DNA of 64,000 bases from Cytophagales bacterium (GTDB taxonomy: Bacteria; Bacteroidota; Bacteroidia; Cytophagales; Spirosomataceae), in the NCBI GenBank assembly GCA_024742395.1, contig JANSYO010000003.1, positions 1 through 64,000 on the forward strand. Reading direction: 5' to 3'. Positions within the stretch are counted from its first letter, which is position 1. Each line of letters begins with the position of its first letter. Shown piece after piece: positions 18,952 through 28,397 of the stretch. A program made the translations under genes and the position numbers. Under the pieces are notes generated by a model. The model worked only from the letters and a program-made list of their open reading frames with translations, was not told the origin of the DNA and ran no database searches.

Positions 18952-19997
18952 GAGAAAATCTTTAGTTTAATGTTGACTAAATAACTGCTTACTTCCAGAT
19001 AAGTCTTAAAATCATGCATATTTGGATAGAGTAACGCCAGCCTTCTTTTTACATTTTTCAGTCCTAATCCTCCAATATTTAATGGCTTATTTTGGCTGGT
19101 ATTTTCCAGACTATTCTCAACCTTAATGTTTAAATAATCTTCTGTAGAAGAGACATCTATCCTTATCCATGATTTATCCAGTGATAGATTAACTCCATGT
19201 TTAAAACAATTTTCAATTAAGGGTAGAAGCAGCATGGGAGGAATATTTATTCCTTCTAATGAATTGTAGATATTGATTGATACATCTAACTTCTCTCCCA
19301 ATCTTACTTTTTGCAAGTCTAAATAGTCTTTGATATAACTTAATTCATGAGCCAGAGAAACCCTTTCTTTCTGAGAGTCATAAAGACTGTACTCAATAAA
19401 ATTTGACAATTTAAGAATTTGATCTGCCGTTTCCGGACTCTTTTTTAATGCCCCTGAATAGATATTATTCAGCATATTAAAGATGAAATGAGGCTGCACC
19501 TGTGACTTCAGCAAATCTAATTCTGCGGCCATTTTCTCCTTTTTTATATCCTGAAGTGCCTGCTGTTGCTGAAACCAGCTACGCATGAAAATAAATAACC
19601 CATATAAAGCCACTACCAGGTAAAGGTTAACAAACTCTACCAAAAGCTTAGGAACAAACAGAAGTGGCTTTAAATTACCCTCAGGATAAAAATGTGGGTA
19701 AATTAGGTAATAATTTATGCTTCTGATAATAAGAACAAAGAAAAGAGCAAGTCCTATTTCTGCTATCCAAAAAAGAGTGCGTTTCTTTAAATAGTATCTT
19801 TCAAAAAGGAAATGAATTGATAAATAAGTCACGGCCATGGCTATGGGAACCATCCAGCAGGCCCTCTTAAAATAGAAAAAATAAAGATCTTTAGCCCCTC
19901 CTAGCCCAAGCCATTGATATAGAAAAAAAACAGACCAGAAGATCAGATTAAATCTGATTAGACCATACTTGTCATTGACGTTTTTTTTCCATCCCAT
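18948..19997 (-). CDS. Membrane sensor histidine kinase (LytS/YehU-type)
   Basis: 349 residues. Four membrane segments fill about residues 15-138 (WSVFFLYQWL, MVPIAMAVTYLSIHFLF, WIAEIGLALFFVLIIRS, FVNLYLVVALYGLFIFM), followed by a short coiled linker (QQQQALQDIKKEKMAAELDLLKSQ) and the His_kinase domain with phospho-acceptor His170 in QPHFIFNMLNNI. The ATP-binding part has LLLPLIENCFKHG and GGLGLKNVKRRL. There is no separate periplasmic domain, so it probably senses a membrane or quinone signal. It overlaps the response regulator by four bases. Confidence 0.92.
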   Translation of the reverse strand: MGWKKNVNDKYGLIRFNLIFWSVFFLYQWLGLGGAKDLYFFYFKRACWMVPIAMAVTYLSIHFLFERYYLKKRTLFWIAEIGLALFFVLIIRSINYYLIYPHFYPEGNLKPLLFVPKLLVEFVNLYLVVALYGLFIFMRSWFQQQQALQDIKKEKMAAELDLLKSQVQPHFIFNMLNNIYSGALKKSPETADQILKLSNFIEYSLYDSQKERVSLAHELSYIKDYLDLQKVRLGEKLDVSINIYNSLEGINIPPMLLLPLIENCFKHGVNLSLDKSWIRIDVSSTEDYLNIKVENSLENTSQNKPLNIGGLGLKNVKRRLALLYPNMHDFKTYLEVSSYLVNIKLKIFS

Positions 19998-20044
19998 AGA
20001 ATTTAAAAGTACTTATTCCCCTACTCAATTGTCTCAAAGGAAGG

Positions 20045-20060
20045 TACTTTTTAGACAAAC
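20045..20060 (-). promoter_or_regulatory. 16-base motif upstream of the histidine kinase, copy 1
   Basis: TACTTTTTAGACAAAC on the plus strand (GTTTGTCTAAAAAGTA as read by the minus-strand kinase gene), 47-63 bases before the kinase ATG. The identical 16 bases occur at 22947-22962 upstream of the PQQ dehydrogenase on the same strand. Likely a shared operator or promoter element. Confidence 0.5.
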
Positions 20061-20095
20061 AGCATAATTAAACCACCAACATAAGCAAAAAGGAA

Positions 20096-20713
20096 TTATT
20101 TATTCAAACCCAATTCAAAGAGCCATGATTTCACTTTCTCTTCTGTCTCTTTTGCCTTTTCTCCTTTTATGGTTAAAAATATACCATCCCTTTCTTTGCC
20201 CCCCTTCATACTGAATTCCTTTTTAATCTCTGAGTTAGGGCATAGCTCATATATTTTATCAATGCTACTTCCAAGCCCATATCCGGCATTGGTATTAAAC
20301 GGAATTATGGTTTTTTGAGTAAAGTCATACTGGTGTAGAAAACTCTGTACTGGTGGAGGCAATTGCATGGCCCAGGTAGGAAAACCTATAAAGACCAGAT
20401 CGTACTTTTCAAACCTATCAATCCTGGTTTTCAATGGGGGCAAAAATCCTTTCTCTAACTCCAAACTCACCTGCTTCACTATGGCCTCATAATTTTCAGG
20501 ATAAGGGTTTTGTAATTCTAAAGCGATTATATCACCACCCACCTGAGAATGAATAATCTTAGCGAGAGTCTCCGTGTTATTCGTTCTGGATAGATAGACG
20601 ATCAGAATATTCTCATTATCGCCGATCTTTTGGCAGCTTGAACTGAATGTTAAAAGCAAACAATGAATCAGAAAAAAAAATCGAATATTCATTAAGCATT
20701 TATTTATACGCAA
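20096..20713 (-). CDS. Flavodoxin-like lipoprotein
   Basis: 205 residues with an N-terminal lipoprotein signal (NIRFFFLIHCLLLTFSSSC, Cys 27), then a flavodoxin domain: the FMN phosphate loop YLSRTNNTETLA (about 41-52), the strand LVFIGFPTWAMQLPPPV (about 109-125) and the glycine-rich NTNAGYGLGSS loop. Flavodoxins carry electrons with FMN and are usually cytoplasmic; this one should be tethered outside the cytoplasmic membrane. It lies 24 bases downstream of the PQQ/cytochrome dehydrogenase, which suggests a link between the two. The start at 20713 is kept; an internal Met at residue 8 would also keep the signal. Confidence 0.85.
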   Translation of the reverse strand: MRINKCLMNIRFFFLIHCLLLTFSSSCQKIGDNENILIVYLSRTNNTETLAKIIHSQVGGDIIALELQNPYPENYEAIVKQVSLELEKGFLPPLKTRIDRFEKYDLVFIGFPTWAMQLPPPVQSFLHQYDFTQKTIIPFNTNAGYGLGSSIDKIYELCPNSEIKKEFSMKGGKERDGIFLTIKGEKAKETEEKVKSWLFELGLNK

Positions 20714-20737
20714 TTCTCAGGATCTTTTACTCCTTAT

Positions 20738-22879
20738 TCACTTTTGAAGAGCAAAAGTCATAATAGAACCTGAAGGGTTTTCTTTTGTCCCTCCTACTGA
20801 TAATGCAATGTATTGCTTACCTTTTATTGAATATGAACAAACATTGGCGTTGTTTGCTGCAGGTAATTCTCTCTCCCAGACCAATTGACCAGTTAATTTA
20901 TCAAAAGCCCATATCTTTTTATCTGCAGCACCGCTGATAAAAACAAGTCCACCTGAAGTTACCATTGGCCCTGATCTTGCCAATAAGCCTGTGTTTTCAG
21001 CTCCGTCTATTTGAAGTTTTTCGTCATTGCCAATAGGAATTTGCCATTCGTATTCTCCAGTCAAAAGATTCAAAGCACTTAGGGTATTATATGGGCCTTT
21101 CATTGCAGGATTTCCGCTGGGGTCAGACCATGTTCTGTAAGCTGTCACGTTTGCATATCTGGTGCCAGAAACTGTACTGTGGGTTTCTTGAGGCACTTCT
21201 ATCCCCTGGTCTTTCTTCTCATATAAATAAGCCATTATTGCCCGCTCTTCAGCCTCGGTTATAATACCCTTAAAGCCAGACATTTGCCCTCCGCCCATTC
21301 TTATTTTTTCTAACACTTCCTTCTCAGGCTTTCTTGATTTTAGATCTACCAATGATGGAAAAGTAGGCGGAACACCTTTTAAATCTGTGCCGTGACAGGC
21401 TCCGCAGTGCTCTGCATATTTCACCCTTCCTAGCTCATACACAGAATTATTTCTCGCAGTAAAAAATTTATCTGCGTCTACAATAGTCTGTATTTCAGGA
21501 AGGTTATTCCCCCGGATATATAAATAATTAGTTTGCGGATCGTAGGCTGAGCCACCCCAGTTTGCCCCTCCTCTGGTAGCAGGCAATGACAAAGTTCCTT
21601 TTAAGTCTGGCGGTGTAAAAAGCCCCTCATACCTCACAGATCTAAACTTTTCCAGTATTGCCTTATGATCTTCATCTGAGAAGTGATTGAGGTCATCTTC
21701 TGTCATAAACTGTTTAACAAAGGCTTTTGGTGCTAATGGAAAAGGTTGTGTAGGCCATGCTTCTTCTCCAGGTAAATTTGAAACGGGCACCTTCCGTTCT
21801 TCTATTGGGTACAGAGACTCACCTGTTTCCCTATCTAAAACAAAAACAAAACCGTGCTTGGTAGTCTGGGTAACTGCATCTATTGTTTTTCCATCTTTTT
21901 TCAAGGTAACTAAGGTAGGTGGTGCAGGCAAATCATAATCCCATATATCATGATGAACCGCCTGAAAATGCCATTTGTATTGACCCGTGGAAGCATCCAA
22001 AGCCAAAACACAATTACCAAATAGGTTTTCTCCTTTTCTATCGGCACCGTAGTAATCAAAGGTTGGAGAACCTAGAGCCAAAAACACCATACCCCGTTGC
22101 ATATCAATACTCATCCCTGCCCAGCAGTTTGCCCCGCCTGCATATTTATATGCATCTGGCGGCCAGGTTTCGTAACCCGGCTCTCCCGGATGAGGTATGG
22201 TGTGAAAAGTCCAGACCAACTTACCGGTTTTACAATTATATGCTCTGATGTAGCCAGGAGGTGAACCATAGAAATCTGGCAACCGTGAGCCAATAATAAT
22301 GAGGTCTTTGAAAATTCTGCCTGGGGTTGTCAATGTAACTGAAATTTTCTCTGGATCATCCCTCACCCCTTCATTGAGATTTACTCTTCCTTCCTTACCG
22401 AATGAAGTTATTATTTTTCCGGTTTTGGCATTTATTGCAATCAACGAATTACCGGCTGAATACAGAATTCTTTTATCTTCACCTTCAGCCCAATAGCTTA
22501 CCCCTCTGCTGGCGGCACTGGGCATTCCTTCTTCCAAGGCTTTGAAAGACCACAATTCCTTTCCTGTTTCAGCATTTATAGCGTACACTGTCTGTTTCCC
22601 GGAATTAGCGTACAAAATACCCTCAATAATAATTGGATTGGCTTGACTTGAAACGGGTTCATCACCTTCTTCTAAATCATGCATTTGAAAGGTCCAGTCC
22701 TTATCTAAATTCTGAATATTACTAAGATTTATCTGATCAAAAGCAGCATAACTTGTACTCTTTTCGTCACCTTTATAGCTTTCCCAGCCACTTTCAAGAT
22801 ACTTCATACATGAGCCAAGACTTAACACGCCGGCAGAGAGAATCAATAAGCTTTTAACCGCTTTCAGTTTAAACGCCAT
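20738..22879 (-). CDS. PQQ-dependent dehydrogenase with fused cytochrome c domain (lipoprotein)
   Basis: 713 residues. A lipoprotein signal (KSLLILSAGVLSLGSC, Cys24) is followed by an eight-bladed quinoprotein propeller with repeated tryptophan-docking phrases (TGKELWSFKA, TGKLVWTFHT, TGQLVWERELP). A c-type haem domain is inserted late in the propeller: Cys492-x-x-Cys495-His496 (CGACHGTDLKG) with a Met ligand probably in GGGQMSGF. This arrangement is that of membrane-bound sugar/alcohol quinoprotein dehydrogenases, which oxidise the substrate with PQQ and give electrons to the haem. A similar protein is encoded at the far end of the window. It probably leads a transcript with the flavodoxin. 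Calcium and PQQ binding are family knowledge. Confidence 0.9.
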   Translation of the reverse strand: MAFKLKAVKSLLILSAGVLSLGSCMKYLESGWESYKGDEKSTSYAAFDQINLSNIQNLDKDWTFQMHDLEEGDEPVSSQANPIIIEGILYANSGKQTVYAINAETGKELWSFKALEEGMPSAASRGVSYWAEGEDKRILYSAGNSLIAINAKTGKIITSFGKEGRVNLNEGVRDDPEKISVTLTTPGRIFKDLIIIGSRLPDFYGSPPGYIRAYNCKTGKLVWTFHTIPHPGEPGYETWPPDAYKYAGGANCWAGMSIDMQRGMVFLALGSPTFDYYGADRKGENLFGNCVLALDASTGQYKWHFQAVHHDIWDYDLPAPPTLVTLKKDGKTIDAVTQTTKHGFVFVLDRETGESLYPIEERKVPVSNLPGEEAWPTQPFPLAPKAFVKQFMTEDDLNHFSDEDHKAILEKFRSVRYEGLFTPPDLKGTLSLPATRGGANWGGSAYDPQTNYLYIRGNNLPEIQTIVDADKFFTARNNSVYELGRVKYAEHCGACHGTDLKGVPPTFPSLVDLKSRKPEKEVLEKIRMGGGQMSGFKGIITEAEERAIMAYLYEKKDQGIEVPQETHSTVSGTRYANVTAYRTWSDPSGNPAMKGPYNTLSALNLLTGEYEWQIPIGNDEKLQIDGAENTGLLARSGPMVTSGGLVFISGAADKKIWAFDKLTGQLVWERELPAANNANVCSYSIKGKQYIALSVGGTKENPSGSIMTFALQK

Positions 22880-22946
22880 TTCTAAGGTTTTTTTTTGAAG
22901 AATCTACGAATTTAAAGAAGTAAACCTAGCCTTATGAATTTGTAAC

Positions 22947-22962
22947 TACTTTTTAGACAAAC
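22947..22962 (-). promoter_or_regulatory. 16-base motif upstream of the PQQ dehydrogenase, copy 2
   Basis: Identical to 20045-20060. Here it is flanked by two direct copies of AACTACTT (22944-22951 and 22960-22967) spaced 16 bases apart, 68-83 bases before the dehydrogenase ATG. Confidence 0.5.
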
Positions 22963-23001
22963 TACTTGAATCTTCCACAAACGGCGGAAAAATCAAGTAG
23001 T
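22961..23001. promoter_or_regulatory. Inverted repeat between SnoaL and PQQ dehydrogenase genes
   Basis: ACTACTTGA (22961-22969) pairs with TCAAGTAGT (22993-23001); inside, TTCC (22973-22976) pairs with GGAA (22986-22989) across a symmetric 3-base internal loop. It overlaps the second 16-base motif by two bases and contains one of the AACTACTT copies. It may be an operator or an RNA stem at the end of the upstream operon. Confidence 0.45.
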
Positions 23002-23062
23002 AATCAAACTTCAAAGCATTGTCTATTTTGAAGCTTTCTATTGGAATATGTTAGAATAACCT

Positions 23063-23518
23063 TTACTTCCTGATTTCATGAGTATCTCTTACACTGCTGA
23101 AAGTGAGAGCCAGCATTTTCCAGGCTTTCTCTTGTTTTTGATAAACCTCCGTTACCGTAAATTCATTAGAAACATCATTTCCTCTAACGTGTGCTACGAG
23201 GGTAATCCTGTTCCAAACGATTGCCGTATTCCCTGAGATTTCTATTGCAGAGTCATGCACTTTGGCTTCTTTATACCAGATACTTCCCGACTTTATTATT
23301 TCAAGCTCCTCCGGAGTTTTCCAGGTACCACTCATGTGCACAAACTTTGCCTTAGCATCGAAAAGTTCAGCCAGTTTATCCACGTTCTTATCGGCCATCC
23401 ATTGCCATTTATCCTTGGAAAGTTGGAGCACTTCAGACTCTGTATCCGAGGTCTGAGCAAAAGAATTCATGGCACAAAAGCCTAAAAACAAAATAGTTAC
23501 AATAGTTTTTTTCATCAC
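23063..23518 (-). CDS. Secreted SnoaL/DUF4440-like protein
   Basis: 151 residues with a Sec signal (MMKKTIVTILFLGFCAMNSFAQ). The mature part has the NTF2/SnoaL shape: helix LQLSKDKWQWMADKNVDKLAELFDAKAKFVHMSGTW, then strands ending in WNRITLVAHVRG, FTVTEVYQKQEKAWKMLALTFSSV. Such proteins bind small hydrophobic ligands or act as isomerases/cyclases; the real role is unknown. It is the last gene of the carboxylesterase-aldo/keto reductase operon (43-base gap). Confidence 0.85.
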   Translation of the reverse strand: MMKKTIVTILFLGFCAMNSFAQTSDTESEVLQLSKDKWQWMADKNVDKLAELFDAKAKFVHMSGTWKTPEELEIIKSGSIWYKEAKVHDSAIEISGNTAIVWNRITLVAHVRGNDVSNEFTVTEVYQKQEKAWKMLALTFSSVRDTHEIRK

Positions 23519-23561
23519 TAAATATTGATTAAAGTTTAAAATTCTCTTATTACAAAGTATT

Positions 23562-24410
<849 letters not shown>

Positions 24411-24436
24411 TTATTACCGCGAATTTGTATCGTGAA

Positions 24437-26068
24437 TCATATTCCTCTGGTTTGAATTTTACCTCTGTATTTCTGTGCCCGCTCCACTACATCTAATCTT
24501 GACTTACGTGGGTCTGGCTTTGCCACAATTTTGCCATCTAATTCTACATCAAGTATGTCTTGGCTCTGATTATTATAGATGGGCCAAATAGGTAATCCCT
24601 CGCCATTAGGATTGCTGTTTTTAGCAAAATTGGCCCAATAAGAACACATTACTTCTGCCATCTCTTTTTCGATTTCTGCTGGCTCGGCAGGTGCTCCCCA
24701 ACGGGCATTCAAAGTATTGAAAGCAAAAGAAATATCAGAACCATGTCCCGCTCCATAAGGAGAACGCTGCTGGGCAGCCGCTGGTACATATCCAAACTGA
24801 AATACATAGGCAGGCGATCCTTTGGCCAAGGTAGCTCTGGCCGCCATACGTGCGGGCTCACCCCATGCCCAATCTGTATTAAATTTAGCAAGTACTTCTT
24901 CAAACTTTTTAGAACCATCGGGATCATAGGCGGCTTTTGCTTCAGTTTCAAATTCGCCAAAAGAAGCGAAAAGTTCTTCTTTGGTGGTAGCATTGCTTAC
25001 AAAACCACCGCCGATTTCAGCACTGCAATTGCCGATCATCATAGGCACTTTGGGTTGTTTGAGTGCCAGATAAGCCGTTTCGGCTGTTTGGGTTACCAGT
25101 TTTCCATCGAAAATCGGCCCCGAATAGATTCGTGGTCCTTCCGGCCCGTCAGTTTCTATGCCTCCGTCAATGATACTGTCAGCAGGCATAGCTCTAAGTT
25201 TTGCTATTACAGAAGCATCGTTGCCTTGAAATCCTTTTTTATTTGCAAAGTTCATACCGATGGTTTCGGCTGATACTTTGTAGAAAACATCAGCATTTTC
25301 TTTGTTAATCGGTCTGCCTGTTAGAACACCGTCTCTTCCACCCCCAGAATGGCTGATCACTTTATGAAAAAGACCTTCTGCTGCAGGTATGCTTAATAAA
25401 GAATGAACAGATACGCCACCTGCTGAAAAACCAAAAATGGTCACATTATCAGGGTCACCACCGAAGGCCTCGATATTTTTTTGTACCCATTGAAGAGCAG
25501 ATATTTGATCCATAAAGGCATAGTTTCCTTTAGGTTCCTCCGGGAATTCTTTACTTAAAGCGGGATGAGCAAAGAAGCCCATTCTACCTAAGCGGTAATT
25601 GATATTGACTAATATTACACCGTTTTTATTTAGAGCATGTCCGTAGTTTTGAGGTCCTGAGGCACTACCAGCCACAAAGCCACCTCCAAAAATCCAAACC
25701 ATTACCGGCAATTTTGACTTCACAGTAGCATTATTTGGTTTCCAAACATTCAGAAAAAGACAATCTTCCGATGAATTAGGGTTCATCTTTGGAGCATTCG
25801 GCCCCCATCCTGCCTGAGCACAGTCTTTACATGGTTTGGTGGCATCGAGTTCTCCTTCCCATTTCTTAACGGGTTGTGGTGGCCTCCAGCGAAATTCACC
25901 CACTGGTGGAGCCGCATAAGGTATTCCTTTGAAAACTATTGACTCGCCATCTGCTATACCACGAATTTTACCATCTTCAATAGAAACCACTGGGTTTAAT
26001 TGCCCTGATTTTTGGGCCCAACTAGAAATCGAAAGCAAAAGCAAAAAGCAGACAAATATCTTTTTCAT
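24437..26068 (-). CDS. Secreted carboxylesterase/type-B lipase family protein
   Basis: 543 residues with a Sec signal (1-18, SSWAQK). Type-B carboxylesterase features: EDCLFLNVW (101-109), VMVWIFGGGFVAGSA (oxyanion region), nucleophile elbow IFGFSAGGVS with Ser215, and GHGSDISFAF carrying the probable catalytic His near 447. It hydrolyses ester bonds of an unknown substrate in the periplasm or outside. It is the first gene of the operon with the aldo/keto reductase and SnoaL-like protein and is read away from the AraC-type regulator at 26219. A second family member lies at 31379-33022. Confidence 0.92.
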   Translation of the reverse strand: MKKIFVCFLLLLSISSWAQKSGQLNPVVSIEDGKIRGIADGESIVFKGIPYAAPPVGEFRWRPPQPVKKWEGELDATKPCKDCAQAGWGPNAPKMNPNSSEDCLFLNVWKPNNATVKSKLPVMVWIFGGGFVAGSASGPQNYGHALNKNGVILVNINYRLGRMGFFAHPALSKEFPEEPKGNYAFMDQISALQWVQKNIEAFGGDPDNVTIFGFSAGGVSVHSLLSIPAAEGLFHKVISHSGGGRDGVLTGRPINKENADVFYKVSAETIGMNFANKKGFQGNDASVIAKLRAMPADSIIDGGIETDGPEGPRIYSGPIFDGKLVTQTAETAYLALKQPKVPMMIGNCSAEIGGGFVSNATTKEELFASFGEFETEAKAAYDPDGSKKFEEVLAKFNTDWAWGEPARMAARATLAKGSPAYVFQFGYVPAAAQQRSPYGAGHGSDISFAFNTLNARWGAPAEPAEIEKEMAEVMCSYWANFAKNSNPNGEGLPIWPIYNNQSQDILDVELDGKIVAKPDPRKSRLDVVERAQKYRGKIQTRGI

Positions 26069-26195
26069 GTCATTCGTATTTTATTTCTACAAACTTCTTA
26101 AACATTTAAGCTCCATATAGTATAAGAATTACGGGTGTTGCTACCATTTTTACGGATAATATTGAATTAGTGAGGATTAACTTCAAACAGGTAAT

Positions 26196-26203
26196 TACTT
26201 TTG
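26196..26203 (+). promoter_or_regulatory. -7 box TACTTTTG ahead of AraC-type gene
   Basis: Exact TAnnTTTG, 15 bases before ATG 26219. No good TTG at -33 was found. It overlaps the GTG codon at 26201, which argues against that codon as a start. Confidence 0.45.
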
Positions 26204-26218
26204 TGTAAAATATTCTCT

Positions 26219-27127
26219 ATGGAAACAGTATTTAAAATTGAAAACATCAGCCAGTACAATTCTGATTTAAATCAGAAAACGCTGCATCCACTTATTACAG
26301 TGGTAGATTTTTCTACGGCTCCACCTCGAAATTGGAAAGGGGCACCCAGTGTGCGTTTTCAGTACGATATGTATGCCATTTTCCTGAAAGATGTGAAATG
26401 CGGTGACATCCGTTATGGAAGAGAATATTATGATTATCAGGCAGGTACTTTGGTCTTTTTTGCCCCTGGACAGGTAGCAGATTATGATATGCCTTCTGAG
26501 CCGTATCAGCCCATTGGTCATGGTTTGGTTTTCCATCCCGACTTGATTCATGGTACTACCTTAGGTAAAATGATACAGGATTATGGTTTTTTCTCGTACA
26601 AGTCTAACGAGGCCTTACATATTTCTGACGACGAGCGACAGGTGGTGCTCGATTGTTTTGACAAAATCTATAGGGAATTGAAACAAGGAGTGGATAAACA
26701 CAGCAAAAAGCTAATTGTGTCTAATATTGAGCTCTTTTTGAATTATTGTGAAAGATACTACGACCGGCAATTCATCACCCGTGAAAAAGCTAATAACGGC
26801 ATTTTGGCTAATTTTGAAGAAATGCTTAACGATTATTTTCAATCTGAGAAACCTCAGCTTTTGGGTTTGCCCTCCGTAGCTTATTTTGCAGATGAGCTGC
26901 ATCTCTCAGCCAATTATTTCGGCGATTTGATCAAAAAAGAAACGGGTAAATCTGCCAAAGAATACATTCAAATCAAGACGATTGACATCGCCAAAGAAAA
27001 GATTTTTGAGGACAAAACGGTCAATGAAATCGCTTATGATCTCGGCTTCAAATATCCGCAGCATTTTACACGCCTTTTCAAACAGAAAGTGGGGATGAGT
27101 CCTATGGAGTGGCGGGGAGTAAATTGA
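26219..27127 (+). CDS. AraC-family transcriptional regulator
   Basis: 302 residues from ATG 26219. The N-terminal half is a cupin-like ligand part (CGDIRYGREYYDYQAGTLVFFAPGQV); the C-terminal hundred residues hold two helix-turn-helix units (VAYFADELHLSANYFGDLIKKETGKSAKEYIQ, then VNEIAYDLGFKYPQHFTRLFKQKVGMSPMEWR). It diverges from the carboxylesterase operon (150-base gap), its most likely target. It is a clear paralogue of the regulator at 29483, sharing long stretches such as DLIKKETG and LGFKYPQHFTRLFKQKVG. Confidence 0.92.
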   Translation: METVFKIENISQYNSDLNQKTLHPLITVVDFSTAPPRNWKGAPSVRFQYDMYAIFLKDVKCGDIRYGREYYDYQAGTLVFFAPGQVADYDMPSEPYQPIGHGLVFHPDLIHGTTLGKMIQDYGFFSYKSNEALHISDDERQVVLDCFDKIYRELKQGVDKHSKKLIVSNIELFLNYCERYYDRQFITREKANNGILANFEEMLNDYFQSEKPQLLGLPSVAYFADELHLSANYFGDLIKKETGKSAKEYIQIKTIDIAKEKIFEDKTVNEIAYDLGFKYPQHFTRLFKQKVGMSPMEWRGVN

Positions 27128-27131
27128 ATGA

Positions 27132-27899
27132 TTACTTCAACTTATTATAATTAGTATTGATATTATAAACTGCTCCAACGCTCCACAAAAAATCCTTTCC
27201 TACAATCTTGGTTTTGATGGCTTTGCTGGCAATGGCGTTTAGCGAAACTGGGAAATTCTTTTTGTAAAGATTAAGGGTTGCGTTTACGTAAGTTCCATAT
27301 TTTTCATCCATTTTTAGATAATATACTTGTGGAATTAGCCCCAAATTAAATTTCTTCGACAAGTTCAAATTTAGAACACTTCGTAATGCTACAAAAGTGG
27401 TATTCTGCACAATGTCTTTGGTCAAACCCTTTGAGCCTAAATAATACAGACCCAAACTGGCGTTTTTGTTGATTATGTAAGTTGGCGAAGCCTCCCAAGC
27501 AAAATATCGCTGAGCCACCAAATATTCTTTTTTTACACCATTATTTGTAACCGAAACATCCCTAAAAACTACAGAAGGGTGAGCCCCCAATCCAAGCGTA
27601 AATTTCTTTTGCTGCATAAGTTTGTACCGCCACCAAAAGACAAATGTCCAAGGTTTGCCGTTCATGCCAAAGCGTATCATTGGGTCGAAACTTAGGCGAC
27701 CTTTTCCGATATTCATATCAAACAAAACCGCAGGTTTTCCCAATGAAAATGTGGGTATCAACGAAACGCCATTGTTTGTGGCTGTTATTTGTCCGCGAAC
27801 AAAACTTGGCGTTCGTGTGCTGTCTATAGTTTGACTTTGAGCAAACGAAAATTGACATATCAATACAAACCAAATTAACTTATTGGATATTTTTTCCAT
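27132..27899 (-). CDS. Predicted outer-membrane beta-barrel protein, function unknown
   Basis: 255 residues with a Sec signal (IWFVLICQFSFAQSQ). The mature protein is a series of amphipathic strands rich in aromatic and glycine residues (FDPMIRFGMNGKPWTFVFWWRYKLM, KFTLGLGAHPSVVFRD, NASLGLYYLGSKGL), typical of small outer-membrane barrels. I do not recognise a named family. It is the last gene of the operon with the SnoaL-like protein and MBL-fold hydrolase and meets the AraC gene tail to tail with a 4-base gap. Confidence 0.75.
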   Translation of the reverse strand: MEKISNKLIWFVLICQFSFAQSQTIDSTRTPSFVRGQITATNNGVSLIPTFSLGKPAVLFDMNIGKGRLSFDPMIRFGMNGKPWTFVFWWRYKLMQQKKFTLGLGAHPSVVFRDVSVTNNGVKKEYLVAQRYFAWEASPTYIINKNASLGLYYLGSKGLTKDIVQNTTFVALRSVLNLNLSKKFNLGLIPQVYYLKMDEKYGTYVNATLNLYKKNFPVSLNAIASKAIKTKIVGKDFLWSVGAVYNINTNYNKLK

Positions 27900-27953
27900 A
27901 TTTTTTTAACTTAAATCTATTTATAATCAACAGATTCAGCCTTTTGGGACTTA

Positions 27954-28397
27954 TTATCTAATTATTTCGCCTTTTTGACTGTTTGGAAAAAACCAATGTT
28001 CTACCGCCCTTCCATCTTTAAATTTGGTCATTTCTATACCTTCTATTACACTGCTTTGATTACAGAATCTAACCCAATCCGCCACGTATTCATCATCCGA
28101 TAATTGCCTTAACAATTCTATTTTTGTAGGTTTGAAAGTATCATGAAAGCCTTGCACCATCGTTTTTAGGTTTTCTATTCCCACACGGTCACCTGAAGCA
28201 GTGTGGTTAATAAAATCTGGTGAAATAATATCATCTAAAAGTGTGACATTTCCAGTTTCAAACACTTTCAAAAGCACCTTATCGGCGGTAATATTTTTCT
28301 GAATTTGAGTATTTTCCATAACACTTTCTTGGGCGTAAGTAGTCACATAATTAATTAACAGCAAGCACATTACAGATAAAAACCTCAGTCTTTTCAT
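27954..28397 (-). CDS. Secreted SnoaL-like (ester cyclase type) protein
   Basis: 147 residues; Sec signal MKRLRFLSVMCLLLINYVTTYAQ. The SnoaL polyketide-cyclase-like pattern is visible: LLDDIISPDFINHTASGDRVGIENLKTMVQGFHDTFKP and a final VEHWFFPNSQK. These proteins bind small molecules in an NTF2 fold. Its start overlaps the MBL-fold gene by four bases (ATGA), so translation is coupled. It is the second SnoaL-like secreted protein next to an AraC regulator in this region. Confidence 0.82.
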   Translation of the reverse strand: MKRLRFLSVMCLLLINYVTTYAQESVMENTQIQKNITADKVLLKVFETGNVTLLDDIISPDFINHTASGDRVGIENLKTMVQGFHDTFKPTKIELLRQLSDDEYVADWVRFCNQSSVIEGIEMTKFKDGRAVEHWFFPNSQKGEIIR

